Shown: positions 50,791 through 60,817, counted from the stretch's first letter. The stretch: 64,000 bases of DNA from Peptococcaceae bacterium BRH_c4b (GCA_000961595.1 LADO01000059.1:1-64000), one strand, 5' to 3'. Notes: generated by a model not told the origin, from the sequence alone. A program made the numbers and translations.

Positions 50791-52588
50791 TATTCCCGCC
50801 CCCCCTCTTTACCCAACCTCTGGAAATGCGGGGCGCCCTGCGGACATCCTGCGGATTGTCGTAATCAGGACGCTTCTCATGCAAGAACAAGGGGAGCCTG
50901 TATACAACATCATAGCCCAACTGGGTCCTGGGACCGGAAGGGGAAAGATAAGGCACGCCAAAAGATTTCAAGTTGGTAGTAAACAATATTTGCACGAACA
51001 GCCCTATGGTAATGCCAAAAAAACCCATCAGAGCCCCCAGTATGATATAAAAAAAGCGGTATATCCTCAGGGTGAAGGCCAATGCAAAATTTGGCACTGC
51101 AAATGAGGAAAGACCCGTTACGGCCACCAGCACTACCAGTATAGGACTCACTATGTTGGCCTGCACCGAGGCCTGCCCCAGAATAAGGGCGCCCACAATA
51201 CCGATGGTTGTGCCGATGACGCCGGGAATGCGGACTCCGGCCTCCCTGACCAGTTCAAAAGAAAATTCCAACAGCAGCAATTCCACCACCGAGGGAAAAG
51301 GCACCCGCTCCCTGTTCCCGGCTATGGCCAGCAACAGTTCCGTGGGGATCATCTCCTGGTGGAAAAGAACGATGGACAGATAAACACCTGGCAAAAGAAA
51401 GGATATGTAAAAGGCCAGCAGCCGGACATACCTTGTAAATGTACCGTACTGCCACCTCAGGTAAGACTCTTCACCCGTATGCAGCTGCGAATACATAGTG
51501 CAGGGCACCACCAGTACCTGCGGGCTGCCGTTCACCAGTATGGCCACCTTGCCTTCCGCCAGGAAGGCGGCCACCCGGTCCGGCCGCTCGGTGGCTATAG
51601 TCTGGGGATTCAGGTTGTATGGGCTGTCCTCAATCATTCCTTCCAGCATGCCACTGTCCATCATGAAATCTATTTTAATGCTTTTTATCCGGCGTTTGAC
51701 CTCTTTTACCAGATCGGCATTGGCTAAATCCCGCAGGTACATGATAGCCACATCATTGGGCAGTCTTTCACCCACGGTAAACATCTCAGTGGTAAGTTCC
51801 CCGCTCCTGGCATGTTTCCGGATCAGCGCGGTATTTACCCTGAGTATCTCCCCGAAACCTTCCTGGGGACCCCTCACGGTCTGCTCCGTATTGGGTTTAT
51901 CCACCGCCCGGTGCTCAATACCTTTGGTTTCCACCACCAGTGATCTGTCCGAGCCCTCAAAAAAGAAGGCGGAATCTCCTGAATTAACCCCCTTCAGAAC
52001 ATCTTTAAAGTGCTCAACCTCCTGCACCTGATTACCCGGCAGCAGGTTTTCCTTAACAAAATCGGCAATCCGGCCTCCCGGCCTTCCGACTCCGGAAAAA
52101 AGCATCAGCGACTGCAGCAGATGGTTGATAATCGCCTTGTCCACCAGACCATCCATAAAAACAAGCATTGCCTTTATCCCAGGCACGGTGCCCAGTTCAA
52201 ATTCCCTTACCACTACATCCTTGTTTACCGGCAGGCCGTAGAGAGTTTCTATTATTTTGCGGTTAGATTCCAGATCGTTAGTTATTAACCCGTCATTTTG
52301 CGCCATCTTCCCGGGGACGGCAGCTTTTTTTTCACCGCGGGGAGATGTCTTTCTAATCCGGCGGCGGCCGGTACGTTTCTTTTCACCAGCCTCCCTTCCG
52401 GCGGAAGCCTCAGCGATATCGCCCTTTTTTTCTTCGTCCGCACCACTTTTATTATCCTTTTCACCGCCCGCCCGGGAGTCCTGCCACGCTTTTTTCTCCG
52501 TGGGATTTTCCTCCAGCACAAAACTCTCATCTTCTTTATTTTCTTGGTAAGTTAATATTTTCATAATCTGCGGCAATATTTTATTCAT
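50774..52588 (-). CDS. gerA: Spore germination protein GerA
   Basis: 604 residues. A long charged N-terminal extension (about residues 15-95, Lys/Glu/Arg-rich) precedes the GerA domain (REFELGTVPGIKAMLVFMDGLVDKAII; LNPQTIATERPDRVAAFLAEGKVAILVNGSPQVLVVP). Membrane helices follow (YISFLLPGVYLSIVLFHQEMIP; LGQASVQANIVSPI). A-subunit/channel of the germinant receptor. The upstream ribosome binding site is weak; operon order is gerA-gerB-gerC-small gene. Confidence 0.93.
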   Translation of the reverse strand: MNKILPQIMKILTYQENKEDESFVLEENPTEKKAWQDSRAGGEKDNKSGADEEKKGDIAEASAGREAGEKKRTGRRRIRKTSPRGEKKAAVPGKMAQNDGLITNDLESNRKIIETLYGLPVNKDVVVREFELGTVPGIKAMLVFMDGLVDKAIINHLLQSLMLFSGVGRPGGRIADFVKENLLPGNQVQEVEHFKDVLKGVNSGDSAFFFEGSDRSLVVETKGIEHRAVDKPNTEQTVRGPQEGFGEILRVNTALIRKHARSGELTTEMFTVGERLPNDVAIMYLRDLANADLVKEVKRRIKSIKIDFMMDSGMLEGMIEDSPYNLNPQTIATERPDRVAAFLAEGKVAILVNGSPQVLVVPCTMYSQLHTGEESYLRWQYGTFTRYVRLLAFYISFLLPGVYLSIVLFHQEMIPTELLLAIAGNRERVPFPSVVELLLLEFSFELVREAGVRIPGVIGTTIGIVGALILGQASVQANIVSPILVVLVAVTGLSSFAVPNFALAFTLRIYRFFYIILGALMGFFGITIGLFVQILFTTNLKSFGVPYLSPSGPRTQLGYDVVYRLPLFLHEKRPDYDNPQDVRRAPRISRGWVKRGGGNNGRSD

Positions 52589-52781
52589 TTATGAACGGCA
52601 CGGCCTTTCGGATTTTTTACTATTGTTACCACCGCCGGTTCATTTATGTAGCAACATAAATCTTTTGAAAATGCTGATTAAATAAATACAGCAATAAAAG
52701 GGACAACCTCTTTTTTTCACGTATAATATGTCAATTTATTGAAAACAATTAACGCATAGCAATTTATGGGAGGCTATGTGT

Positions 52782-53288
52782 ATGGATTTAACCGGTATTT
52801 TTACAAATCACCAGCCAAAAGAAAAAATCAATTGGGGGGAAGCTATTGGTTTATGGGATATTGGCCGCTTTAAAGTAATAGGGTTAACCATATCCGAGAT
52901 ATTTTTAGCCCAGGCAAAAGATGTGGATTTGAAAAATTCCTTAAATCTGGGAATAGAAATGTTAATTATTCCTCATATTGAAAAAATACAAAGCTTTATG
53001 CATAAAGAAGGGCTGGAAGTTCCTGCAGTCCCACCACGAAAAAACCTCGATATTGTCGGAAAACAGATTGAACCGAATACTTTTATCCAGGATGATGAGA
53101 TTGCCAACAGCATAAGAGAAATTTATAAATTCGGCTTATCACTGGATATGAGAGGATTGTCAGAGTCATCAAGAGATGATGCAAGAGAGCTTATCTGGGG
53201 AATTCTTTCCGATGACTACAAGGGTTATGATGCAATGGTAAAGCTTCACAGGAAAAAGAATTGGCTAGTTCCTCCCCCTACTGTATAA
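52782..53288 (+). CDS. DUF3231 protein, single domain
   Basis: 168 residues: INWGEAIGLWDIGRFKVIGLTI, EGLEVPAVPPRKNLD, DDARELIWGILSDDYKGYDAMVKL. It is one unit of the domain seen twice at 47130-48131. ATG 52782 with GGGAGG 8 bases upstream. Divergent from the ger operon. Confidence 0.85.
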   Translation: MDLTGIFTNHQPKEKINWGEAIGLWDIGRFKVIGLTISEIFLAQAKDVDLKNSLNLGIEMLIIPHIEKIQSFMHKEGLEVPAVPPRKNLDIVGKQIEPNTFIQDDEIANSIREIYKFGLSLDMRGLSESSRDDARELIWGILSDDYKGYDAMVKLHRKKNWLVPPPTV

Positions 53289-53759
53289 AAATCATGGAGT
53301 ATTGTTAATGTATGTTTTATCTGTCTGGATTTATCAACAAAGTGTCGGAATTTAGACCGGCGCTTTTTATTTTCCAGCCAGACGCCGATTTCAACCCCGA
53401 TATTTTTTATCCTTCAGAGAAAACCTTCCTGAAAATTAAAGAACAACAAACTTCTAAAAAAGTCTTTTTGCAAGCATAAAGCAGGCTGAAAATAATTTAC
53501 TGTTTTATATTCCGACATTTTCTCCAAAGGAAATTTGTGATTACCCGTCAAATAAATTCAAAAGTAAAAAAATTATTTTATTGCTTATGGGCTTAATTGC
53601 TTGCTGTCTTGATGTTGCTGCAGTATTTTAACAGTGCCCCGGCAACATTCTATTTTTTTGATAATACCTGAAAAGGTGCGGCTACTATGGTGATTTCCGG
53701 TAAGTAATAGAAATTATTATTGTTTCACTTAAAAAAACAAGGGGGAGAAAAATTTAGTC
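53289..53759. other. Gene-poor leader of the CheB-CheR gene
   Basis: 470 AT-rich bases. A 55-codon frame (53312-53479, MFYLSGFINKVSEFRPALFI...) is open, but its nearest GGAG is 12 bases upstream, so I do not call it a gene. TGTCGGAAT (53342) and ATTCCGACA (53511) form a distant inverted repeat. Otherwise nothing recognised. Confidence 0.4.
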
Positions 53760-56700
53760 ATGAAGTTTTCAGGTAAGGAAATCATTATCAAAAACAAAAA
53801 ACGAAGGGTTCTTTATTTTAATAAAGTCAATGAAAAAAACCGCAATATTTTAACGCAGCATACTGAAAAGCACGCCGGTGATTTAAAGAAGCTTTTTCCG
53901 ATTGTCGGTATCGGGGCTTCCGCCGGGGGCTTGAACTCTTTTATGCGATTACTTGAGAATTTGCCCATTGACACCGGTATGGCCTTTGTGATAATTCAGC
54001 ACCTGGATCCCAAGCATAAGAGTGAGTTAACTGATATCCTTGCCAAAACAACTAATATGCCTGTTCATGAGGTGAAGGATAGTATGGTTGTGCAACCGGA
54101 CCATGTCTATGTTATTCCACCTGACAAAGAACTGGCTGTTGAAAACGGAATTTTGAACCTTATGCCCAGGAAAGATACGGCAAAGCGGCATATGCCAGTT
54201 GATACCTTCCTGGAATCGCTGGCGAAGGATCAAGGTTCTACGGCAATAGGAGTGATCTTATCGGGATCTCAATCAGATGGTTCCCGTGGGTTGCAAGAGA
54301 TCAAGAACATTGGCGGCATAACCTTTGCGCAGACTCCAGAATCATCAAAACATGACGGTATGCCGTGCAGTGCCATTGCTACAGGTGACGTGGATTTTGT
54401 GCTGCCACCGGAGGAAATTGCCTTTGAACTGGCAAGGATCGCCCGTTCTGGTGCATGCAACGACAGTGGGGCAAAAAAAGATGAGTTATTTTCCGACGGC
54501 TCCGCAGAATTAGAACAGATTTTTGCTTTGCTGCAAGCCGCCTGCAAGATTAAATTTGCCGATTATAAACAACTGACTGTTAAACGGCGCATTTTGCGGC
54601 GCATGGACCTGCACAGGATGGAAAAGCTGCATGACTATGTTGATTATCTTAGGCAAAACCCTGCAGAAGTCAGTGCTTTGCATCAGGACATTCTTATCAA
54701 TGTCACCAACTTTTTTCGGGACCCTTTAGCATTTGAGACCTTAAGAAGCATGGTTTTTCCAACCATCATGAAAAACAGGGCGTCTGATGATGCGATCAGG
54801 GTTTGGGTGCCGGGGTGTTCGACTGGTGAAGAGGCTTATTCAATCGCCATAACCCTGCTGGAGTATTTGGGAGATAAAGCCGCCGTCATGCCCATAAAGA
54901 TTTTCGCCACGGATGTTAATGAAACGGCCATTATAAAGGCCCGAAAAGGCATATATCCCAAAAGTATCAAGGCTGATGTTTCTACGGGGCGGCTTCGCAG
55001 TTTCTTCACCGAGATGGACAATGGCTACCAGATTTGCAAAGCAGTTCGCGATATGTGCACTTTTGCCAGGCAGGATATTGTCAATGACCCTCCTTTTTCC
55101 CACCTGGATCTGATCAGCTGCCGGAATGTGATGATTTATCTGGGACCTGTTTTACAGAAGAAAATGTTTACAATCTTTCATTATGCACTCGAGCAAAATG
55201 GATTTCTCATCCTGGGAACATCGGAGTCAGTTGGCATATATGCGGATTTGTTTGGTCTGGTAGACAAAAAATATAAAGTTTATGCTAAAAAGGCCGTACC
55301 AACCCCGTCAGCATACAGTTATCCTGCCAAAGATTTTGCTGCGACGTTAGCCGACACCGTTGGGGATAATTATCAGGGCGGCCTTGCCGCAGGAAAGAAA
55401 ATAGATGTGCAAAAGGCAGCCGAACGTATCGTGCTGAGCAGATATGCACCAGCCGGGGTCATTATCAACAGTACGCTGGAGGTTATACAGTTCCGCGGGC
55501 GCACCGGTTCTTATCTTGAACCTGCCTCAGGAACACCGAGCCTGAACCTTTTGAATATGGCCAAGGAAGGCTTGTTACTGGAGCTGCGCGCAGCCATTAT
55601 CCAGGCCAAGAAGGAAAACGCTCCTGTTAGAAAGGAAGGTTTGCGCATCGTTAATGGTAGTAATTCCAAACACGTAAACGTTGAAGTGACTCCAATCGAT
55701 GTGCCAGACAAAAAGGAGCGTTACTTTCTGGTATTATTTGAAGATGTTGTTATGCCTGCCACCTCAGGAATGAAGGATGTCGCCAGCGCTGGTGGGCAGG
55801 GGCAGGTAAAACTGCAGAATGAAAACCAAGAGATTATTAACTTAAAGCATGAACTTGCCGCCTCCAAAGAGTATATTCAAACCATGTTTGAACAGTATAA
55901 ATCCGTCTATGAGGATCTTATGGCCGCTAACGAGGAAATACAAACCAGCAACGAGGAATTGCAAAGCATAAATGAGGAACTGGAAACCGCCAAAGAAGAA
56001 CTCCAGTCGGTCAATGAAGAGTTGATAACTTTAAACGAGGAAGCGCAGAACCGCAACCAGGAATTAAGCAACAGCAACAGCGACTTGCAAAATTTGTTCC
56101 GCTATATTAATATTCCCGTTGTTATGCTGGACCATGATATGCATATCCGGCGTTTTAACTCAGAGGCGGAAGCATTATTAAACCTGATCCCCACCGACGT
56201 TGGACGGCCCATCAGCAATATCAATCCAAATGTCATCGTGCCGGACCTTGAGCGGGTAGCGCTGGAAGTGACAGACACCCTCAACAGCACGGAGCAGGAA
56301 GTGCAGGACCGCTGGGGTCTCTGGTATTCCATGCAGATACGCCCTTACAGGACTATTGATAACAAGATTAACGGTGTAGTAATATTTTTCGTCGATATAA
56401 ACACCATCAAGAACGCATTTACACTATCCCAGGAAGCCCGCGAGTATGCCGAGGCAATTGTGGAGACGGTACGGGAACCCCTCCTGGTCCTCAACAATGA
56501 ATTGCAGTTGGAATCAGCTAATAAAGCTTTTTACCAGACCTTTCAGGTTACACCGGAAGAAACAAAAAACAGGTCTGTTTTTAATCTGGGTAGTGGACAG
56601 TGGAATATCCCCAGATTACAAAACCTTTTAGAGGAAGTTCTAAGCAGAAATACTGTTTTCAGTAATTTTGAGGTCGATTACGAGTTTCCCCACATCGGTC

Positions 56701-56837
56701 GCCGGACGATGCTGGTCAACGCCCGTCAGATCCATAGCCAAACAAGCGAAATGAAATTAATTTTGATGGCCATTGAAGACATTACCGAGGGTGTTGTGGC
56801 AGTTAAAAATACGGCCGAACTTTCATTGGATGACTAG
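53760..56837 (+). CDS. CheB-CheR-PAS fusion signalling protein
   Basis: 1025 residues. CheB methylesterase domain (~48-235) with the catalytic triad regions GASAGG, QHLDP and LSGSQSDGSRG. CheR methyltransferase (~250-520) with NVTNFFRDPLAFE, VPGCSTGEEAYSIA and CRNVMIYL. Coiled coil of NEELQSINEELE repeats (~700-780), then two PAS domains (LFRYINIPVVMLDHDMHIRRFN; EAIVETVREPLLVLNN). No kinase domain; the partner kinase follows 32 bases on. No receiver or chemoreceptor gene is near, so the target is unclear. ATG with AAGGGGGAG upstream. Confidence 0.92.
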   Translation: MKFSGKEIIIKNKKRRVLYFNKVNEKNRNILTQHTEKHAGDLKKLFPIVGIGASAGGLNSFMRLLENLPIDTGMAFVIIQHLDPKHKSELTDILAKTTNMPVHEVKDSMVVQPDHVYVIPPDKELAVENGILNLMPRKDTAKRHMPVDTFLESLAKDQGSTAIGVILSGSQSDGSRGLQEIKNIGGITFAQTPESSKHDGMPCSAIATGDVDFVLPPEEIAFELARIARSGACNDSGAKKDELFSDGSAELEQIFALLQAACKIKFADYKQLTVKRRILRRMDLHRMEKLHDYVDYLRQNPAEVSALHQDILINVTNFFRDPLAFETLRSMVFPTIMKNRASDDAIRVWVPGCSTGEEAYSIAITLLEYLGDKAAVMPIKIFATDVNETAIIKARKGIYPKSIKADVSTGRLRSFFTEMDNGYQICKAVRDMCTFARQDIVNDPPFSHLDLISCRNVMIYLGPVLQKKMFTIFHYALEQNGFLILGTSESVGIYADLFGLVDKKYKVYAKKAVPTPSAYSYPAKDFAATLADTVGDNYQGGLAAGKKIDVQKAAERIVLSRYAPAGVIINSTLEVIQFRGRTGSYLEPASGTPSLNLLNMAKEGLLLELRAAIIQAKKENAPVRKEGLRIVNGSNSKHVNVEVTPIDVPDKKERYFLVLFEDVVMPATSGMKDVASAGGQGQVKLQNENQEIINLKHELAASKEYIQTMFEQYKSVYEDLMAANEEIQTSNEELQSINEELETAKEELQSVNEELITLNEEAQNRNQELSNSNSDLQNLFRYINIPVVMLDHDMHIRRFNSEAEALLNLIPTDVGRPISNINPNVIVPDLERVALEVTDTLNSTEQEVQDRWGLWYSMQIRPYRTIDNKINGVVIFFVDINTIKNAFTLSQEAREYAEAIVETVREPLLVLNNELQLESANKAFYQTFQVTPEETKNRSVFNLGSGQWNIPRLQNLLEEVLSRNTVFSNFEVDYEFPHIGRRTMLVNARQIHSQTSEMKLILMAIEDITEGVVAVKNTAELSLDD

Positions 56838-56869
56838 ACAAAATAACGCATTAGCCGAGGAGGTATATT

Positions 56870-58063
56870 ATGCTACGATTAGTAAGAAATACTAAATGCA
56901 CGAGAATCCGGTCCTCCAGGACTTTGCATTCTATCGACAAAATCCAACGGCTGATGGATGAGCTGGACGCTCAGCAGCTCGACATGGAGATGCAGTACCA
57001 GGCGCTGCAAGAAGCCCTTGAAGAGTTGGAGGTATCCAGGAACCGCTATGCGGAGCTTTATGATTTTGCCCCGGTGGGCTATATCACATTAGATTACAAG
57101 GGCTGCATACGTGAAATCAACCTGACTGGCGCAGCGATGATAGGCAAGGAGCGAACCCGGTTAATAGGCACCCCTATGTACGTTTGTGTGGTTAAAAGCG
57201 ATATTAAGATGTTTATGGACCACTTGCGGCGCTGTAAGCGCACAGGAGAAAAGGTAATCACGGAGTTGGGCCTCGCTGTGAAGAATGGCGCAACGATCCA
57301 GGTGCAACTGCTAAGTGTACCTCTTCAAAGCGCCGATGGTCGGACCCTTCATTTTAAGACTATTATCAGCGATATTACCGAACGTAAATTAATAGAAAAA
57401 GAACTATCCCGCCTGGAACGGTTGAATATTGTTGGGGAAATGGCTGCCAGCATTGCTCACGAAATAAGAAATCCAATGACCACAGTGCGTGGTTTTTTGC
57501 AAATATCTAAGGGAAAAAGCGAATATGCCCATCAAGAGGAATACTTCGACATAATGATTAATGAACTGGACCGGGCCAACGGTATTATTACGGAATTCCT
57601 TGCACTGGCCAAGAATAAGGATGTACATATGAGCTATCAAAACCTCAATACAATAATCGAATCTCTCTATCCGTTACTTCAAGCCGATGCGCTTGCTGCC
57701 GAAAAAAATTATAATATGGAACTGGGGACTATTCCGAAGTTAATGGTAGACGATAAAGAAATTCGTCAGCTTATTCTTAATCTTTTTTGCAACGGCCTGC
57801 AGGTAATGGCACCCGGGGGAAACCTGGCCATAAGAACGTTCGTGGATGGTGAAACGGTGGTGTTAGCCGTTCAGGATCAGGGAACAGGAATCCCTTCCGA
57901 TGTTCTGGAAAGACTCGGCACTCCTTTCCTCAGCACCAAAGAAAATGGTACCGGCTTGGGTCTTGCGGTATGTTATAGCATAGCAGCCAGACATAATGCT
58001 ATGATCAAGGTAGACACCGGCCCAGATGGAACCACATTTTTTGTTCTGTTCAGGTTGATGTGA
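56870..58063 (+). CDS. PAS sensor histidine kinase
   Basis: 397 residues, soluble (no membrane helix). A short coiled coil, a PAS domain (~60-175; AELYDFAPVGYITLDYKGCIREIN), HisKA with His197 in SIAHEIRNPMTTVRGFLQ, and HATPase (LILNLFCNGLQVM; DQGTGIPSDVLERLGTPFLSTKENGTGLGL). The DHp/ATPase style resembles sporulation kinases (KinA/KinE type), so Spo0 phosphorelay input is possible. No adjacent response regulator. ATG with GAGGAGG upstream. Confidence 0.92.
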   Translation: MLRLVRNTKCTRIRSSRTLHSIDKIQRLMDELDAQQLDMEMQYQALQEALEELEVSRNRYAELYDFAPVGYITLDYKGCIREINLTGAAMIGKERTRLIGTPMYVCVVKSDIKMFMDHLRRCKRTGEKVITELGLAVKNGATIQVQLLSVPLQSADGRTLHFKTIISDITERKLIEKELSRLERLNIVGEMAASIAHEIRNPMTTVRGFLQISKGKSEYAHQEEYFDIMINELDRANGIITEFLALAKNKDVHMSYQNLNTIIESLYPLLQADALAAEKNYNMELGTIPKLMVDDKEIRQLILNLFCNGLQVMAPGGNLAIRTFVDGETVVLAVQDQGTGIPSDVLERLGTPFLSTKENGTGLGLAVCYSIAARHNAMIKVDTGPDGTTFFVLFRLM

Positions 58064-58207
58064 ATTGGTAGCAGGATCAAGGATTGTTGGGAGCAGCAAC
58101 ATAAATCTTTTGAAAATGCAAATAATAGATTGATGACCGGTAACGGAAGAGCGACTGCAAGAACGCTGCTATGTGGAATTTTGTCCGGCATGGAACGGAG
58201 GTGACCC

Positions 58208-58678
58208 GTGGTCTGGTTAATAGCATTTGTTTTCAGTTGGGTTATTTTTGCAATATTTGTTGACATGAAGAGACTCAGATTTACCATATACGGGGGTATA
58301 ATAACCGTCATCATGGGCACCGTGGTTGACTGGGGCGGGCGTGAACTGGGGCTTTATAGATTTAACGATAATATAATTAATTGGGCCCACAACTCATTGT
58401 TTTACATCTTCGGCCCGGTGCTGACCATGGGCGTGCTCTTTTTCCAGTTTCTTAATAGGGACAAAAGGATACAGGCAGTCAATATCCTTATTTTTTCCCT
58501 GACCTACCTGGCTATGGAATACCTCACTGTTAAAACCGGGACGGCTGCATATCAGCACTGGCACTACCTGGCCAGCTTTTTTATTGATCTGCTGGTCTTC
58601 TCCACCCTTAGTTATTACGGGGAAATTATTATGGACATACTGGAAGGCAAAGGAACATTTTTACACAGCAAAAGATGA
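58208..58678 (+). CDS. CBO0543-type membrane protein
   Basis: 156 residues, about five membrane helices (VWLIAFVFSWVIFAIFVDM; IYGGIITVIMGTVVDW; FYIFGPVLTMGVLFFQF; LASFFIDLLVFSTLSYYGEI). The ELGLY and NDNIINWAHN region fits the CBO0543 family of spore formers, function unknown. GTG 58208 with GGAGGTGACCC upstream. Confidence 0.8.
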   Translation: MVWLIAFVFSWVIFAIFVDMKRLRFTIYGGIITVIMGTVVDWGGRELGLYRFNDNIINWAHNSLFYIFGPVLTMGVLFFQFLNRDKRIQAVNILIFSLTYLAMEYLTVKTGTAAYQHWHYLASFFIDLLVFSTLSYYGEIIMDILEGKGTFLHSKR

Positions 58679-58697
58679 GGATATGGAGGCTGCTGTG

Positions 58698-58796
58698 ATG
58701 AGTATTTTTCTTTACGCTATATTGCTCGGGCTGGTGGCTGTGTTCTTCAGCTTGTGGCTGTTGTATGTGAAGCGCCTGACCAGAAAAGGCAGCTAG
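58698..58796 (+). CDS. Single-helix membrane microprotein
   Basis: 32 residues from ATG 58698, GGAGG 8 bases upstream: one hydrophobic helix (MSIFLYAILLGLVAVFFSLW) and a basic tail (KRLTRKGS). It starts 20 bases after the CBO0543-type gene, so probably the same transcript. Function unknown. Confidence 0.5.
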   Translation: MSIFLYAILLGLVAVFFSLWLLYVKRLTRKGS

Positions 58797-58813
58797 GAGG
58801 CCGCTCTCAAAAC

Positions 58814-59104
58814 TTAATCGCCGGACCGGGAGCCCGGATCAGCATTTTCCGTAACATCCGTATCAACACTGGAAATATATTTTTCCTGCCTGGCAACCAT
58901 AATTTTATTTATGGGAAAGGGCTTGGATTCTATTGCCAGTATTTCCCGCTGCAGCACTATACCATGGCTTTCCTCTTCGTCCCTCAGCTTTTTGAAAAGC
59001 TCCCTGACTGAAGGGTTAGCCATCCCCAGCATGGAGTCATTGTAAAACCTCTGGCTGGACAGTTTGTCCTGCATGATATCGTAAAGAAGATCTTTTATAT
59101 TCAT
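58814..59104 (-). CDS. Small rubrerythrin-like helical protein
   Basis: 96 residues. Two helices with a half di-iron pattern (SSQRFYNDSMLGMANPSVRE; LFKKLRDEEESHGIVLQREI), then a disordered tail with acidic end. It would need to dimerise to complete a site. ATG with GGAGGGGAAGG upstream. Converges with the 58698 microprotein. Confidence 0.6.
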   Translation of the reverse strand: MNIKDLLYDIMQDKLSSQRFYNDSMLGMANPSVRELFKKLRDEEESHGIVLQREILAIESKPFPINKIMVARQEKYISSVDTDVTENADPGSRSGD

Positions 59105-59149
59105 TGTTGCCTTCCCCTCCGCATTGCTCCTTGATCCCGGCTGACAGAT

Positions 59150-59365
59150 CTATTTAACATTATGGTTGTTCATTTCCGCCTTGAGCATAGAAAGATGTGT
59201 TTCACTGGTTTTAACAAAATCATTAAACATTTTCTTTAACCGGCGGTCAGCCATATTTTCCGCCAGGGCCAGAAATTTTGCCCGCCTGTGCTGCTCTCTT
59301 ACTACGGCCTGTTTCAAGGCGACCGTGAGCAGTTCCTTGTCGTTCAAACTGGATCCGGCCGGCAT
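59150..59365 (-). CDS. Small helical protein, ferritin-like half
   Basis: 71 residues, two helices: LLTVALKQAVVREQHRRAKF and FNDFVKTSETHLSMLKAEMN. It has the look of the neighbouring 58814 protein and precedes it by 45 bases on the same strand, likely one transcript. ATG with GGAGGTGAT upstream. No family assigned. Confidence 0.6.
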   Translation of the reverse strand: MPAGSSLNDKELLTVALKQAVVREQHRRAKFLALAENMADRRLKKMFNDFVKTSETHLSMLKAEMNNHNVK

Positions 59366-59553
59366 ATCATCACCTCCGAAGATTATTATGGATTATTTTG
59401 CTTAAAATAATAAAATGTATTCCTGGAAAATTTAAATTACAGGATACCCCTCATGCCGGCAGCGAGACAATACTTTTGATTTATCGATGAACGGCAGAGG
59501 CAGTGATACCCTGTATGGCGCATTATAAAATTTTTTTACGGTGGTGTTACAAC

Positions 59554-60636
59554 ATGAAGGTAGCGGTCATTGGAGCGGGCATAGCAGGAATGGCCTGTGT
59601 GCACGAATTGGAAAGGTATGGTATCGAATCGGTTATCTTCGAGCAAAAAAAACAGTCGGGGGAATTGTTTGACCATAGTGCCGCTACCCTGGAAATGTTC
59701 ACCCGACCCTATGATCCGCTGGAATATCTGATGAGTGATTTCAATATTTCAATTAAACCTTTGCAAAATTTAAATTCCATTATCATGAATTCACCTTCCA
59801 AAAAGGAAACAGTAAAAGGCAACCTGGGTTACCTTATCCTCCGGGGGCAGCATTACCCCTCGGTTGAAACGCAGCTTTACAGCAGCATTAAAAGCAAAGT
59901 TTATTTCAATACCCGGGCGGATTATAGTCAACTCGCCCGGGAATATGACCATGTAGTGGTGGCCAACGGCCAGCATGATATAACCATGACCATGGGGTTG
60001 TGGTCTACAATATATCAAACCCATATAATAGGGGCAAACGTGCTCGGAGAATTTGATGTTAACACAATGATCATGTGGATTAATACTCGTTTTGCCAAAA
60101 GCGCCTACGCTTACCTTACACCCATGGAAAAAAACAGGGCTTTCCTGGGTCTGGTGGTGCCCAATTCCACACCGGATCAAGCCAGGGAATACTGGAAACT
60201 GTTTTGGGAAATAGAAAAGCATCCCTGGGACATAGTATATGAGGCTATGGTGCAGCATTCTTCCGGCTCCGTATATCCCCACCAGATTGAGAACATTTTG
60301 CTGGCGGGAACCGCCGGCGGGTTCCTTGAGCCCTTCCTTGGTTTCGGTATGCTGTCCTCGGTGCAAAGTGGCGTACTGGCCGGGCGTGCCATAGCTACCG
60401 GAAAAAAATACGAGGACTTACTTCTGCAGTTAAAAGAAGACATGAAACATTCCCTGGTATTCAGGGAATTGCTTGCAAGTCTGGGAAATGCCGAAATGGA
60501 CCGGCTGGTAGCCGCTCTGGGCACACCGGGAATCAAACAGTTTGTATACAACACCAACATCGACCTGGTCAGAATAACCACCGCCATGGTGGGGAAAATT
60601 CGAAAGTACTTACATATAACAAATCGGGAGGGTTAA
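59554..60636 (+). CDS. FAD-dependent oxidoreductase (geranylgeranyl-reductase-like)
   Basis: About 360 residues. Rossmann FAD motif VAVIGAGIAGMACVHELERYG and VIFEQKK at the N-terminus; YDHVVVANGQ mid-way; FAD-contacting NILLAGTAGGFLEPFLGFGMLSSVQSGVLAGRAI at the C-terminal third, as in geranylgeranyl reductases. Substrate unknown; an isoprenoid or lipid double bond is plausible. ATG 59554 with GGTGGTG upstream; a longer in-frame start at 59503 lacks one. Confidence 0.8.
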   Translation: MKVAVIGAGIAGMACVHELERYGIESVIFEQKKQSGELFDHSAATLEMFTRPYDPLEYLMSDFNISIKPLQNLNSIIMNSPSKKETVKGNLGYLILRGQHYPSVETQLYSSIKSKVYFNTRADYSQLAREYDHVVVANGQHDITMTMGLWSTIYQTHIIGANVLGEFDVNTMIMWINTRFAKSAYAYLTPMEKNRAFLGLVVPNSTPDQAREYWKLFWEIEKHPWDIVYEAMVQHSSGSVYPHQIENILLAGTAGGFLEPFLGFGMLSSVQSGVLAGRAIATGKKYEDLLLQLKEDMKHSLVFRELLASLGNAEMDRLVAALGTPGIKQFVYNTNIDLVRITTAMVGKIRKYLHITNREG

Positions 60637-60692
60637 CCGTAAATAACCTATTGGATTCCAAGGGGACTTTCTTACCTGGCTTCCTAAAAAAT

Positions 60693-60732
60693 AAAACCCG
60701 TAAAGCCATTTTTATCTGGCCTTACGGGTTTT
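60693..60732 (-). terminator. tRNA-Pro(GGG) terminator
   Basis: AAAACCCGTAAGGCCA and TGGCTTTACGGGTTTT pair on the minus strand just after the CCA end. Copied in inverted orientation at 63392-63431. Confidence 0.85.
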
Positions 60733-60739
60733 ATTTAAC

Positions 60740-60817
60740 TGGTCGGAGCGACACGACTCGAACGTGCGGCCTCTACCACCCCAAGGTAGCGCTCTAGCCA
60801 AACTGAGCTACGCCCCG
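60740..60817 (-). tRNA. tRNA-Pro (GGG)
   Basis: 78 bases with encoded CCA. Acceptor CGGGGCG/CGCTCCG (one G-U pair); anticodon stem CTACC/GGTAG around loop TTGGGGT (GGG); T-arm GCACG TTCGAGT CGTGT. Its 3' end, terminator and ~15 further bases recur inverted at 63353-63452. Confidence 0.95.

Noticed and set aside
53312-53479. 55-codon plus-strand frame before the CheB-CheR gene
   Set aside because: GGAG is too distant and an overlapping ATG opens another frame; no homology.
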